Shown here piece after piece: positions 11,769 to 22,614 of a DNA stretch of 60,000 nucleotides. Source of the stretch: Owenia fusiformis (lineage: Eukaryota > Annelida > Polychaeta > Sabellida > Oweniidae); contig CAIIXF020000012.1 of the NCBI GenBank assembly GCA_903813345.2, positions 15,682,020-15,742,019 on the forward strand. The letters run 5' to 3'. Below the pieces are notes generated by a model. That model saw only the letters and a program-made list of their open reading frames with translations, had not been told where the DNA came from and made no database searches. A program made the position numbers and the translations under genes. Numbering within the stretch: the first letter of the stretch is position 1; each line of letters opens with the position of its first letter.

Positions 11769-12962
11769 ATGGGGAATCTTATGTCTGGTATCTCGACCCT
11801 AGCCACAAGAGCTGGGGGAAAAAACAAACGAGCGGATGATGACTTCAGTGATCGCTTGAACTACAAATTCACCACATTTATGCTGTTGGTCTTCTGTATG
11901 CTTGTGACAGGGCGACAGCATGTTGGGCACCCTATAAACTGTTGGTGTCCAGCTAGATTCAAAGACCCCCAGATAGACTACGCTAACAGTCTTTGTTGGA
12001 CTAAGAATACATATTATGTACCAATTGAGGGGGACATACCAAAAAGTGACTCTGGAAGGACGAGGCTTGAACTGCAGTACTACCAATGGGTACCCATTGT
12101 GCTGTTAGTCCAGGCGGTACTATTTTACTTTCCTTGTGTCATATGGAGGCTTCTTCACGACAAATCTGGGGTGAATATCACTACACTATGTACCACCCTT
12201 GAAGATAAAGGAAACTTGGATCCAGACACAAGGAATAAGACAATTAGATACATCGTTAGGCATCTTCATAGATGTTTCGATATGATCAGAATCCATAGCT
12301 CACACGGTTGTCAACGACATACACAAAAACTCGTCAAAAAGTGCCCATTGATATGTGGCAAACGTTATGGGAACTATATTCTCTCGCTCTATGTTGCCTG
12401 TAAAATGTTGTACATCGGGAATGCCATCGGGCAAGTGTACATCCTAAATGCTTTCCTTGGCAATGGGACAGACTATAGTTTTTATGGTGTAGGAGTTCTC
12501 GTTGATATGTTAAAAAGTAGAGATTGGACAACTTCAGATCGGTTTCCCAGGGTTACCTTGTGTGACTTCAAAATCCGTGAATTTGCTCATAATATACACA
12601 GATACACCCTTCAATGTGTCCTCCCCATAAATCTGTTCAACGAGAAGATCTATATCATCTTATGGTTTTGGTTCGTTCTCGTCGCCATCGTCAACTCTTA
12701 TAGCCTCCTACAGTGGCTGTTCTACATGGCAGGGAATAATAAAGTAGACTACATCAAACGCCATTTAAAGAACATGGGGATGTTTGACAAAGAATCTGAC
12801 AAAAAATACCTGAATACTTTTGTAGAGGAATATATGCAGCATGATGGTGTGTTTGTGATGCGGTTGATGACCAAAAACGCTTGCGATATATCTGTCTCAG
12901 AAATAGTATGCGGACTGTTCACAATATTCAAACAATCTAGGACTAATGGTAGCATCATGTGA
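11769..12962 (+). CDS. Innexin, gap-junction/hemichannel subunit, intronless
   Basis: A complete 397-residue frame with the innexin layout. A short cytoplasmic N-terminus (MGNLMSGISTLAT..DDDFSDRLNYKFT) leads into TM1 (FMLLVFCMLVTG). Extracellular loop 1 has the conserved cysteines (GHPINCWCP.., then SLCW), followed by the family signature YYQWVP and TM2 (IVLLVQAVLFYFPCVIW). A cytoplasmic loop, TM3 (ILSLYVACKMLYIGNAIGQV), loop 2 (VTLCDFKIR, then LQCVLPINLFNEKIY), TM4 (IILWFWFVLVAIVNSYSLLQ) and a C-terminal tail complete it. Innexins form invertebrate gap junctions and hemichannels in the plasma membrane. The whole gene sits in one exon, which occurs in many lophotrochozoan innexins. It is divergent from the vWA gene to the right, and its stop is about 290 bp from the last visible vWA exon. 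Confidence 0.97.
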   Translation: MGNLMSGISTLATRAGGKNKRADDDFSDRLNYKFTTFMLLVFCMLVTGRQHVGHPINCWCPARFKDPQIDYANSLCWTKNTYYVPIEGDIPKSDSGRTRLELQYYQWVPIVLLVQAVLFYFPCVIWRLLHDKSGVNITTLCTTLEDKGNLDPDTRNKTIRYIVRHLHRCFDMIRIHSSHGCQRHTQKLVKKCPLICGKRYGNYILSLYVACKMLYIGNAIGQVYILNAFLGNGTDYSFYGVGVLVDMLKSRDWTTSDRFPRVTLCDFKIREFAHNIHRYTLQCVLPINLFNEKIYIILWFWFVLVAIVNSYSLLQWLFYMAGNNKVDYIKRHLKNMGMFDKESDKKYLNTFVEEYMQHDGVFVMRLMTKNACDISVSEIVCGLFTIFKQSRTNGSIM

Positions 12963-13110
12963 TGTTGCTCAAGCGGAGATTATGGGACATAATGGGTTAA
13001 TGGGGCAACCAGAAAACACTGGACACACATGAAAGACTATGGGATGCCACCTATTAAACCTTTTAATTCTCTCAAATTAAAAGCGTTTTCGAATATGAAA
13101 GTCTGAGAGT

Positions 13111-13122
13111 GAAACTGAAATC
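13111..13122. promoter_or_regulatory. IRF/ISRE-like motif downstream of the innexin
   Basis: GAAACTGAAATC matches GAAANNGAAA. It lies 150 bp after the innexin stop and in the presumed 3' part of the opposite-strand vWA gene. A single short motif, so weak alone. Confidence 0.25.
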
Positions 13123-13209
13123 TTTCAAAGGTTGGAACCACTGAAAAATTAAGATGAAAGATGTGATGTGAAAATAGTTGTACAATATGCACTTGTATTT
13201 GTGTTCTTG

Positions 13210-13232
13210 NNNNNNNNNNNNNNNNNNNNNNN
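13210..13232. other. Assembly gap (23 N)
   Basis: A run of N inside the vWA gene, 18 bp beyond the donor of the vWA exon. Because 23 is unlikely to be a measured size, the gap may hide further exons. Confidence 0.99.
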
Positions 13233-13249
13233 ATTAGACTTATTCTTAC

Positions 13250-14746
13250 TTAGATAGAATCCATGTGAGACACCTAAGCTGTAGGTCAAAAGACCAACGT
13301 GAACGTCAGAGCCTGGCGTGCTGATAAGTATGTTAATAATGGTTGTGGCCACTTGCTGGGCGTACTCCCTCCACGATGGTATGACGGAACAAGAGACGTC
13401 AAGGACCACAACGAGATCCATACATACTAAAATAACAATATTTTATAAAGGTCTCATTAAAGGGGATCTTTCTTGATGGTCATGGCTGCAACAATTAGAA
13501 ATAAATGCAAATGTTTTACATGTATTTTGACATCCGAGTAAAGGTACAGGGAGGTTAAAAACAGAAACCCTGCTGCTATTTTCCTAATTTCTTCTTCATT
13601 TTAGAGGTTTACTCCCTAATATTTGGCACATCCATCATTCAATTTCCAAACAGCCTACCATATTTCATGACCATCAGACTGATGTATAGTCATAACGTTA
13701 CAGCACTTTAAACAACATGCTCCAGTGGCCACTATTGCACATAAGGCAAACCTGCATACATCGTCCAAAGCTCCCTACCTCAATTCTACTTGTGGGGATA
13801 CGCCAAAGATAGAGTGCCTGAGAATGACACCAGGACGATTGCAAACCTCACTAGGGAGATCATCGGTGTCCTTTAGGCCATACCTGCTGAGGAATACAGT
13901 CGGGTCAGAGACAACTTGAGCAGGTTTGCCTACACCGCAATGATTGCCACACAAAACCCGACGCATGTTGTTCAACGCGCTGTAACATCGTGACTATCAG
14001 TCTGATGAACGTGAAATATACTAGGCTTGTAGTAAATTGAATGATATACATATGTGTCAAATATCAGGGAGTAAATTATTACAATGACAAAGATATGAGA
14101 AAATACAGGGTTTCCGTCTTTAACCACCCTGTATATTCTACGATGTGAAAAGTAACATACGCGGTAATCGATCCACGTCTATTGGTGGACTTGGAGGCGG
14201 TCCTGGTTGCTTGGGTGGTTTTGTTGGCTTGGGAGTTGTAGTTTTCGTCGTTGTCGGTGGCTTTGTTGGTGGCTCCGTCGGTGGTTTTGTTGGTGGCTCT
14301 GTCGGTGGTTTTGTTGGCGGCTCTGTCTGTGGTTTTGTCGGTGGTTTTATTGATGGCTTTGTCGGTGGTTTTGTTGGTGGTTTTGTGGGCGGCTTTGTTG
14401 GTGGCTTTGTCGGTGGTTTTGTTGGAGCCGGTGTAGTGGTGGTTGTCGTTGTGGTAGTGGTCGGGGGTGGAGGAGGTTGTGTTGGTGGAGTGGTCGGATC
14501 GGGACCAGCACCACCACCAATTAATCCCGATTCACCCGATTTCAACCCGTATTTCCATATATAAGATTTGTCAGGCCTCAGGACGATCCCTATATCACTA
14601 AGGTTCTTGTTTAATAAGACGCCTGCCTTAGTTTTAGGCGGTGGTCGTTCAACAGCGTCATTTGTTTCGCTATTAGTGACCATGAAGGAATGACATGCCC
14701 AGACAGAAAATACCAAATAGACCGACGACAATTTCTGGCTGGCCAT
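13250..14746 (-). CDS. Secreted Thr/Pro-rich protein with von Willebrand factor A domain (3' incomplete)
   Basis: Two exons are seen. Exon 14161-14746 begins MASQKLSSVYLVFSVW, a signal peptide, then a ~100-residue charged region, a poly-Pro/Thr stretch and a tandem TKPP/TEPP array, ending PIDVDRLP at donor C|GTATGT. Exon 13250-13426 joins in phase to give PLCMDLVVVLDVSCSVI. DVSCS is the DxSxS metal-binding (MIDAS) motif of vWA domains, followed by YSLGVSHGFYL. That is roughly the first third of a vWA domain. The exon ends at CTAA|GTAAGA, 18 bp before the assembly gap, and the following exons are not seen. vWA domains mediate protein-protein adhesion, and mucin-like spacers plus vWA are common in invertebrate matrix, shell and mucus proteins. 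An ATG 12 bp upstream (14758) is an alternative start with poorer context. The intron holds a mariner-type element. Confidence 0.82.
13547..14131 (+). mobile_element. Mariner-type element, 585 bp, in the vWA gene intron
   Basis: Bounded by TA at 13545-13546 and 14132-14133. The left end is CAGGGAGGTTAAAAACAGAA and the right end, reverse complemented, is CAGGGTGGTTAAAGACGGAA. The inverted ends extend inward (agtctgatggtcatgaa against tcagtctgatgaacgtgaaa). It contains the C-terminal relic of a transposase. The internal deletion shows it is non-autonomous. Confidence 0.85.
13766..13993 (+). pseudogene. C-terminal relic of a mariner-type DDE transposase
   Basis: The plus-strand frame reads SLPQFYLWGYAKDRV, then an insert, then TIANLTREIIGVL, a stop, and EEYSRVRDNLSRFAYTA ending THVVQRAV. 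It matches the family-typical end of mariner/IS630-superfamily transposases, where DFFLWGYLKDRVY is followed by a helix with regularly spaced hydrophobics. One in-frame stop and loss of the N-terminal two thirds make it a pseudogene. Confidence 0.75.
14170..14470 (-). repeat. Coding minisatellite (TKPP/TEPP array)
   Basis: About 12-bp units of the type ttggtggctttg (plus strand) repeat through the array. On the coding strand they encode Thr-Lys-Pro-Pro and Thr-Glu-Pro-Pro, next to a run of about ten threonines. Such arrays vary in length between alleles. Confidence 0.85.
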
Positions 14747-14759
14747 GTTAGGGTACATC

Positions 14760-17700
14760 TAGAGGATCGTGTAACCTTGAATAAAGCATTTTAATGATTA
14801 TTCTATTAAGTTATGTCAAAGATGGCGCTGATATGGACCAATAGAAAATTGAGAAATTATTGTCCCAAAATGAATAAAATTTTATCAATTCGCATTACTT
14901 TCGCCATTGCATGGAATTTGGTCAAAATCCAATCAACCTATCAAATGACCTACCTCTATAACAGATTTTTCATAGCTAACATTAAGGAACAAGTAAAAGT
15001 GCGAAAAAGTATCTAACTATGAAACTAATGCAAAACAGTTATATATCCAAAAATTGAATAAAAATTGTTATGGCCAAAGGTACTATGTTTTCCTACGTCG
15101 AAAAAGAAAAATCAGTTAAACCACGATATTCCACTTTTTACTTGTTTGAGCCACGTATATTATATTCATATTGGTCCAAAAACAAAGCTGACAAGACATT
15201 GGTCAAGGAGATGAGTAATTATTATTATTATTTAATGTCATAATCGAGATCAAAACTTAGTATGAACAAAGTATTTCATATTAATTATGAAAAGTAACAT
15301 TAATCGTAAATTATAAATCATATTGAGAAATCTTTCAGCTATTTCAACATCAAGTCAGTACATATAGATGGTTATATATATCAAAAACTAAATAAGTATA
15401 ATAAAATAATTCTCACCGTTCGACAAATGTCCCTATCCCTAGCGTCCCATGTATCGTACGAGTCGGTCTTGTAATGGACTGGGAAAGTGTTTATTGACAT
15501 TTACATACCAATTTATGTTCACAAATAACTGTATAATTGCCATCACAAAAGTAATATTCCATACTTAATGGGACAGATAGAATTGTAAATTTCTAAGTAA
15601 TATTTATAAAATGGAAAAAATCCAGTTGGTAGTTTAAGAGTGCAAATAAACAAAATGATGCAATAAACAGATAGTAAAGAAATAACCCGAAAGAATACTA
15701 TTTCTAATTTATAGAATTTTAATTGAAGAAAATCAAGAGCAATAACCCAGATGCGAGTAAAAATAATCTTGATTTACGTCATTAAAAATTCAAAATTCAG
15801 TCAAAGTAATATCATATTTGAAATCTACATGTAAAATTACATCTGGAAATGTGGTTTTAAAAAGTGTTTATTGACTTTGAAAAATTAATTTTCTTTGAAA
15901 ATGTGACTTCTAGCTCGGGGAGATTCCCCATAGACCCCATGCTATAAAATCACAAAAAATGAAATATCTTTTCTTTTAGTGGACAGATAATATTTTGCTT
16001 TACTGGATATATTTTCATTAGTATTGAGCCACTTAAATTGATAATATTCAAGTTTAAGGGAACTTTCTTATATACCTGCCATGTTAATTGACCCGAATCA
16101 GCCACCTGGTGGTGAAACTGGTAACTACCTACTCGCATTTGGGTAATTGACAGCTGGAAAGTATGACTTAAATAAGATTCACATCCTCATGCGAGGACAT
16201 TTCTTAAAGGGACAAAACAAGTTAGAGACAAGTTGATCCGCCGATGATGATCATGGAAACAGTTTTAGAACATGCCTACATGATTGTGTGAAAGATAATC
16301 CGAACATTACTTCTCAAGTTATTGCAAATAATGCAAGTTATGCTAACAACTATTATAGACGCAGACGTCACCATCAAACTTCAACGGAGGCCATATTAAT
16401 TACTACAGCTTATGTGAACAAAGTTACGATAATTGATATTTACCAATATTGTCAAATTCTGTATTTCTACCAAAGCCTGCGCCATGTGTGTTAATATCAA
16501 CGGCATTCATTGTGTGCTATTTTAATGTTAACACAACTGCGTTTTACACTGCAAATATTGCTTATTATAGTTCTTGAAAACAACTTTAACGAAAAAAATT
16601 TAGACAAAAAATCAAAGTTTGATAATACAAACTGTGACAACATAACAAATAATGTATCATGTGCTCCAATAATTTCCAACTTGTTGATAATAAAAATAAA
16701 TATAAAGTTGTATGTAACCAGCTCTCAAAAGGAATTTGCTTGATAGTTCATTCTCATAAGTTAAGTGAAGAACACGTTTTATTATGTCCATATGATTTGT
16801 ATCCTCCAACTACGTAAAATGCTCAACACATTCAATTTACTTTGAAGAATTTATATACAATCATTTAAAGACTACATTGGATTACTTTCATTTTCCAAAA
16901 TAATCATTTCAAATCGTACTGGTGCATAGGCAACCCCTATATTGGAAAACATCAATTATCGTAAATTTGCCGAATATATTGTTGATGCTGACATAATCTT
17001 TCTGAAACTGTCCCACCATTCTGACTTTTTTAATGAAATTAATAATTAAGTATTTAAAAAAGAATATTGATAAAGCGGAAGTCATCCCTTTGAATAGTAA
17101 ATAGACAATTTTGCTTCTTTTATCTCCACATTTGATTGGAAATCTCAAATTGTTTTTCGTTTTTTGGATCGGGATATAACAAAATGATAACATGCGTTTA
17201 GATTAGAAATATATTTTTTTCTGCCACTTTAATGATATTATGAATTTTAGGTGCTCAAAAGTAAACATTGTATTTAAATGAGAAAGTAATAACGAAAGAA
17301 AATTACATCTTCCAAGGTGGTAAAAACACAATTAAGTCGGAGCAACTGAAACCGTGCGAATCAAGATGGTGAAATTATACTTTTACAAAACCACGAGAAG
17401 TGATTGTTATGCTTATGCAAAAGCTGTTATACCTTAATTTCTCTCTGTAAAACTGTCAATGTTCAGGCTAGGCGATTGGGCGCCGTAACCACGAGGTTGC
17501 GAGTTCGAGACGCGGTGTGCTCCGTGCGTTTATTCATTAATGACTAATTAATTGTAATGATATTGATATTGACATTGAAGAAATGGTGAATTAATCTTGT
17601 TGATTCCTCTCGCTATATTATTTTTTACCCTATAATACTAAATTTACTGAGCCTATATCATTTTGCTTATGGGTTTATGATTATAATTGTCCATGATAAT

Positions 17701-20299
17701 CGTTCCGCAGTTTTTAATTGAGTGCATTTAGTGCATGGACCTGTGAACTCAAACTTTAAGTCCCCAATTAATTGAGCAAACTACGGTCAAGTGAATGACG
17801 CTGTAGTATTCGTCTCAGGGTATTATTATACCGTAACAAAGGGAAAAGTGACATAAATAAAATAGATAGAATAAAAAAATAATAACTTTAGATAACAATA
17901 TAAAAGTCTGCTAGTTACGAATTTAACAGGATTTAATTTTGACAAAATCTAAATGAAAAATCTTTACTAAGATCAAATGAATCATTAAATGGATTTTGAA
18001 GAGGTAATTTTTAAGATGACCTTTGGCCTAAAAATGACATCTGGAGATCACTGTAATTTTCGACTTTGACCTCCTTACAAGGCATGCATTATTGCGTAAA
18101 CTATTTGCACGAAATTAGTTAATCGTTTTTATTTTATTCTAAATACATAGTTCTATGTGATATCACAATAATCATAATCTGCATTCTCGCGTGTTAACAA
18201 CCATTCCGTGGAATTATCATTTTATTACACCTTTATCTACCTAACTACAGACTAGTGCATTCAGAAAAAGGTATATTTAGAAATAATACAAACATCATAA
18301 TAAAACAAAGAAATAAAACATATATTAAAAACACAGTCGTCCTTCGTATTAAGTCGGCGTTCATCCTCCGTACGCATTTAAAGGGAAAAAGGCATCTATA
18401 TAGAATTTATACGTTTTCGATGGTGTACATTTTAATTAAAATCGAAATTTATTCAATGTACGTGGGTGGACTGGTTGGTTAGATAAGGTAAATAAAATGA
18501 AGACACCAGAGCCTAAAAGGTTTCCATAAGGTGTATTATTTTGTATTCTTCCAAATAAATTTTTATTGCATTTGTTTATGGCATACAATGATTGTAAGAC
18601 CTGAGAATGAGCTAAAAATAAAGTGAACTCAAAGAGATCTGAGATTAATGTCAGATATCCTTCAAATGTTGAGAAAGTACAAAATGCTAATATGAATGAT
18701 GTCATTAGTCTTAGAACTTTAATGCGAGTAATCATGCTAAAACAATACATTTAATCGCTTTTTAATTAGATCCTTATTACATTGTGTAAAGTTAATGGCG
18801 TGTGATAATTCTACGATGGTCAGATAAATGAGCCAAGTATCCTCGTCAATGAAATAATATATAAATATATTAAAACCGTAGTTAAGTAAAGCAAGATAGA
18901 GCGATAGAGAGGGTGAGATAAGGAGGGACCGAAAGAAGGGGAAGGGGAGGAAGGGGAGGAGGGGTTGGAAAAAGGGGAGAGAGAGCACTAGAATAAAAGC
19001 ATTATCCCCCTCTCCTACATACTTGGGTCAGTCAAAAAGTTCTGTTTATTTATCTCTAACTTTATTATTTTGAGGATATTTGGTACATTTATAGAACATA
19101 TATTTGTACAAGTGTATACTAGACAAAATAAGACACAGTAGAAGGGAAATCGAACGTAATCTCTTATCTTATAGCTTCTGATTTCAATGATCTCATGTTT
19201 TAGGGTAATACAGGCAGAGAATCCAACAATTCATATGGCTAACATAGCAAAAATGATGAATTAAAAATATGAACTTATTGTTGATACAACAAAACATCAA
19301 TACAACTGCTACATTTATTGTACTATTCTGAGTTGAGTAAATTAATAATTTAACAAGACTACTTTGGTATTTCATCTGTTAAAGGCTCGGATGAAACTAT
19401 GGAATTAACGATAGAAGAATGTTTTTATCACTTGGACTCGCTCTACATTATCGCAAAAATATGCACGCATACAAGGATATCGTACGCATTAAAGCCCCCA
19501 TGTAAAGTTTGAACCACTTTTACCTATACTTTAGAATTACGAAATATTATCAAAAATGCGATGATTTTCTATTTCCAAAAGCTATTTTTGAAAACCTTTT
19601 TAGAATAAAACGTTGCACACATCTATTATTTAACATTAGATGATTTTAATTACACGATTAAAACTATTTCCAAACTTTGCACGGGGCCTTTAAACCACGT
19701 GGATATATTTGTTAATCCATCCATGGTAGCCTAATATGAATAAAATGAGCCTTTAATAAGCATTCAATTCGAGAGTAAAAGTCAATATAAAGTCATTTAA
19801 TATTAACAATGGCAATACATTGTCTAATGGCGCGTTGAACCTCCATAGAAAGTATGTTGCTATATTAATTAGTATCTTACATGTATGTTGTTATTGTATT
19901 TTCAAGATCAACTCTAGTCTTGCAACAAATTATTTTTAGCTTGAATTAACATTTCAAAACATTCCTGTCTCTTTTAGAAAAGGCAGTTTGCTAAATACAC
20001 AGTTGAAATGTTGTGACAATCCGAGTGCTCTTTTTGTTTAGAAAATGCAAGCATAAATGCCAAAAGATGAAAGCCACAAACACAGAACATATGCAATAAA
20101 GAAATATCTATAAGAATACGACCAATTATAAGGAAAACAAACCGAAATATCCCAAACTATGACCTGAAGTAGAATGATACTATGTCTAATAACCTCCCAT
20201 TTCTTTACTATTCCGGAACTACTATCATGATGTAAAAGCACAAGAAATCATATCGATACCATAATACAACGAAATTAGAGATGCTATTGTTTTGGATCT
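14760..20299. other. Long AT-rich intergenic stretch without recognised genes
   Basis: Only short, unconserved frames and AT-rich sequence are visible. A small tRNA-like fragment lies at 17463-17530, and a purine-rich tract (gggagg, gagag) at about 18900-18985. No splice-consistent coding exon was found. Confidence 0.5.
17463..17530 (+). repeat. tRNA-like SINE fragment (possible)
   Basis: ggctaggcgattgggcgc resembles an A box, and ggttgcgagttcgagacgc resembles the RNA polymerase III B box GGTTCGANNCC, at about the tRNA spacing. The block cannot fold into a complete cloverleaf with an acceptor stem, so a decayed tRNA-derived SINE head is more likely than a tRNA gene. Confidence 0.35.
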
Positions 20300-21941
20300 T
20301 TAACGTCCAAGATTGCATAAGTTTGGAAATATTTTGCAGTTTGAATGAATCATCTTTGCGTTTGGAACTCCCTTTGGGTTACCACGTAGAATCATATGTT
20401 GCTCATATTCGTATTCTGTAGTAGAAGTATATGTTTCTGTCGTCACATACGATTCTGTCGAACCAATTTCTGAAGTATTAATCATGAGGAATTGCACAGT
20501 TGTCTTGTTCGTGGCGTCAGCCCCTAAAGAAAATGATAATTACAGTATTATTACTTTCAGGAATATGCTATACATATAGTTATTACAGTGAGTCTTATTT
20601 TAACAATTGATAATTTCCTATACTTAATATGAATTTTAAGATTTTCCAGTCTCAATCGGTAGGTGCAATATAATACATTTAATCAAGAATACAAAAGTTA
20701 AGTAAGGTGTGATAAGGTGTGCAATATAATATAAGTATCCCATTTGCTCTTTTGAAAACTGTTTTTACACAAGAAAATTCGAACATAATTTCAAAAATTA
20801 CTCCTAGCTTAATGAGAGCATTCGATATTTTTGGTCACATTTTATGATATGATTTAAGAGCTCAGTGATTTTAGTGCTCTGATTCTTATCAACTACTTGA
20901 ATATCAAGTATTATGTCGATAAAGTTATCAAGAACTGAGTGATTACATCACCTCATAACTGACTGGTGATCCGCTCGATTACCGTTTCGGTAACAAAATG
21001 TCGGAACGTCGAAGGTACGATTTTTCTTTTTTCCTTATTTCACGCGTCGTAGCCAGAATCCTCACAAACGTGTATCAGTATCATATGTTTTAGAAAATGT
21101 ACATGTTTGCGAAAAAATAGCTCAGAAGACAACAGAATCGTCGATTTAATTCCTCACTTAAGTTATATAAACGGTAAGGGTTAAAAGTGCAGTTCTTAAC
21201 TGTTTTTCGAAATACCGTTTATGCAACTTAAGTGAACTATTTGTTCGCAAATGTGTACATTTTCTTAAACGACGTTCGACGTTTGACATTCCGACATTTT
21301 TTACCGAAACGGTTCCAGCGTAATCGAGTGGATCACCAGTGATAAATCTATGACGCAGTGTGTATAGTCTTAATAAAATTAAATATTGTAGAATGTTCTA
21401 TTAATGGCATTCTCTTATCAAATATTTTGATAGGATCTTCTTGGCCAATACAGCGATTTCCACCAATATTTTAATAAAATGTTTTTTAAATGTTTATGAA
21501 ATGTATTCTTAATCACGCGACACTGAAATATCGACAAGTAATTTTTTTATCAAATTCAATCGGAACCTCTCTATAGTATTATTCAATATATTTGAAAATA
21601 CCTTTCATTATCACACACAATGTAGCACTAACAGCTGATATTGCAATTATAGTTACAAAAAATATAATCACAATAATCAGTCTGTATCTTTTCAGCAAGT
21701 TCCCTGCTTTTATCTTTCGATCGTTCTGCAAAGTACCAGCGGTGGCATATGTGTAGATATGTGGCTCCTCCGTTTGCTGTTCATTTTCAACATCTCGTAT
21801 AATTGCATAACGACTATTCACGGCCTTTAGATAGCCACCATCGTCATAAAGTTCATAGTTTTTACCAAACCCCTTCTTTAATAAGCCATTATTTTCAGGG
21901 TCATTATTGTTAATTCTGTCTTGGTCTCTATCAATTTTCAT
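20300..21941 (-). CDS. Small type II membrane protein F with ITIM-like tail
   Basis: Exon 1 (21602-21941) starts MKIDRDQDRINNND and gives a ~85-residue cytoplasmic part containing GGYLKAVNSRYAIIRD. Then comes a basic stop (KAGNLLKRYR) and one membrane helix (LIIVIIFFVTIIAISAVSA), ending CVIMK at donor AAA G|GTATTT (phase 1). Exon 2 (20300-20523, acceptor TTTAG|GGGCTG) gives a 73-residue ectodomain with N-glycosylation-type sites, a Thr/Tyr/Glu-rich stretch and a C-terminal cysteine pair, NCKIFPNLCNLGR. The total is about 187 residues. SRYAII fits the ITIM pattern (S/I/V/L)xYxx(I/V/L). The gene shares exon layout and phase with those at 29572, 30664, 40226, 45491 and 56197. Its intron contains a MITE. 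No known domain, so function as a surface receptor or membrane-bound ligand is inference. Confidence 0.6.
20962..21340. mobile_element. Palindromic MITE, family M1 copy 2, in the intron of gene F
   Basis: Ends ACTGGTGATCCGCTCGATTA and its inverted partner TAATCGAGTGGATCACCAGT (one or two mismatches), then the shared long inverted arms seen in the 4731-5230 copy. 379 bp with no coding capacity. Compared with copy 1 it has internal deletions in the right arm. Confidence 0.85.
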
Positions 21942-22614
21942 TCTAACAAATCTCAAAATAACCTTCTCCCTTGTTAATTGTTAAGGCTATGGCAATTTAG
22001 GTTATTCGCTTACGACTGCACGAATTGAGCACCATGCAATGAGTAGCTGTAACACATCACATGCAATATATTACATATTACAAGCTTGTATATTTGGGTC
22101 AGCGTATGAAATATTTGAGATACCGTTAATCAAAAATAAACTAATATACTTCTTATTCAATGTTATACATGTACAAGTTGCAAAATAACACACATAATCA
22201 TGTCATGTGATATCATACGATAACGATGTCATAATGAGTCATCTTTCAAAACATGACAAATTGTTGTTAGATCTGACAATAAGTCCAAGAAAAATAATAC
22301 CTTTGTAAATGCATAATTCTAAATAACTATTGTTAAATTAGGTACATTTACCTTATCAAAACAAACCATTCAGCAGGAGAGCAAGACGTCCTCAAGAATC
22401 CACCTTTCGATAGTGTAATTTGGACAGGCACATTATTCACTGTACATTTAGTGGAATCGTGGGGTAATATGCTATCACATGGGCAAAACATCTTAAATTC
22501 ACATCACCATTCAAATAAATTGAACAAAAGGGCAAACACCTTATTTCTTTATTTCGAGTTATGGATTTGTGTTGCCCTACCGGCCTATTTAGTCGATGTG
22601 TCATTTTCTGAACC
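21942..22614. other. Upstream region of gene F
   Basis: Probable promoter and 5' UTR of gene F. No IRF-like motif was seen here, unlike its relatives. No coding exon is recognised. Confidence 0.35.

Noticed and set aside
14145-14564. Plus-strand Gly/Val-rich frame
   Set aside because: Antisense reading of the Thr/Pro repeat array of the vWA gene.
17463-17530. Functional tRNA gene
   Set aside because: A- and B-box-like words are present, but no matching acceptor stem or anticodon arm can be folded. Kept only as a SINE-like fragment.
18436-18988. Minus-strand frames with hydrophobic stretches that faintly resemble GPCR helices 6-7
   Set aside because: No conserved NPxxY-like motif, no flanking helices, and the two frames are not spliced together convincingly.
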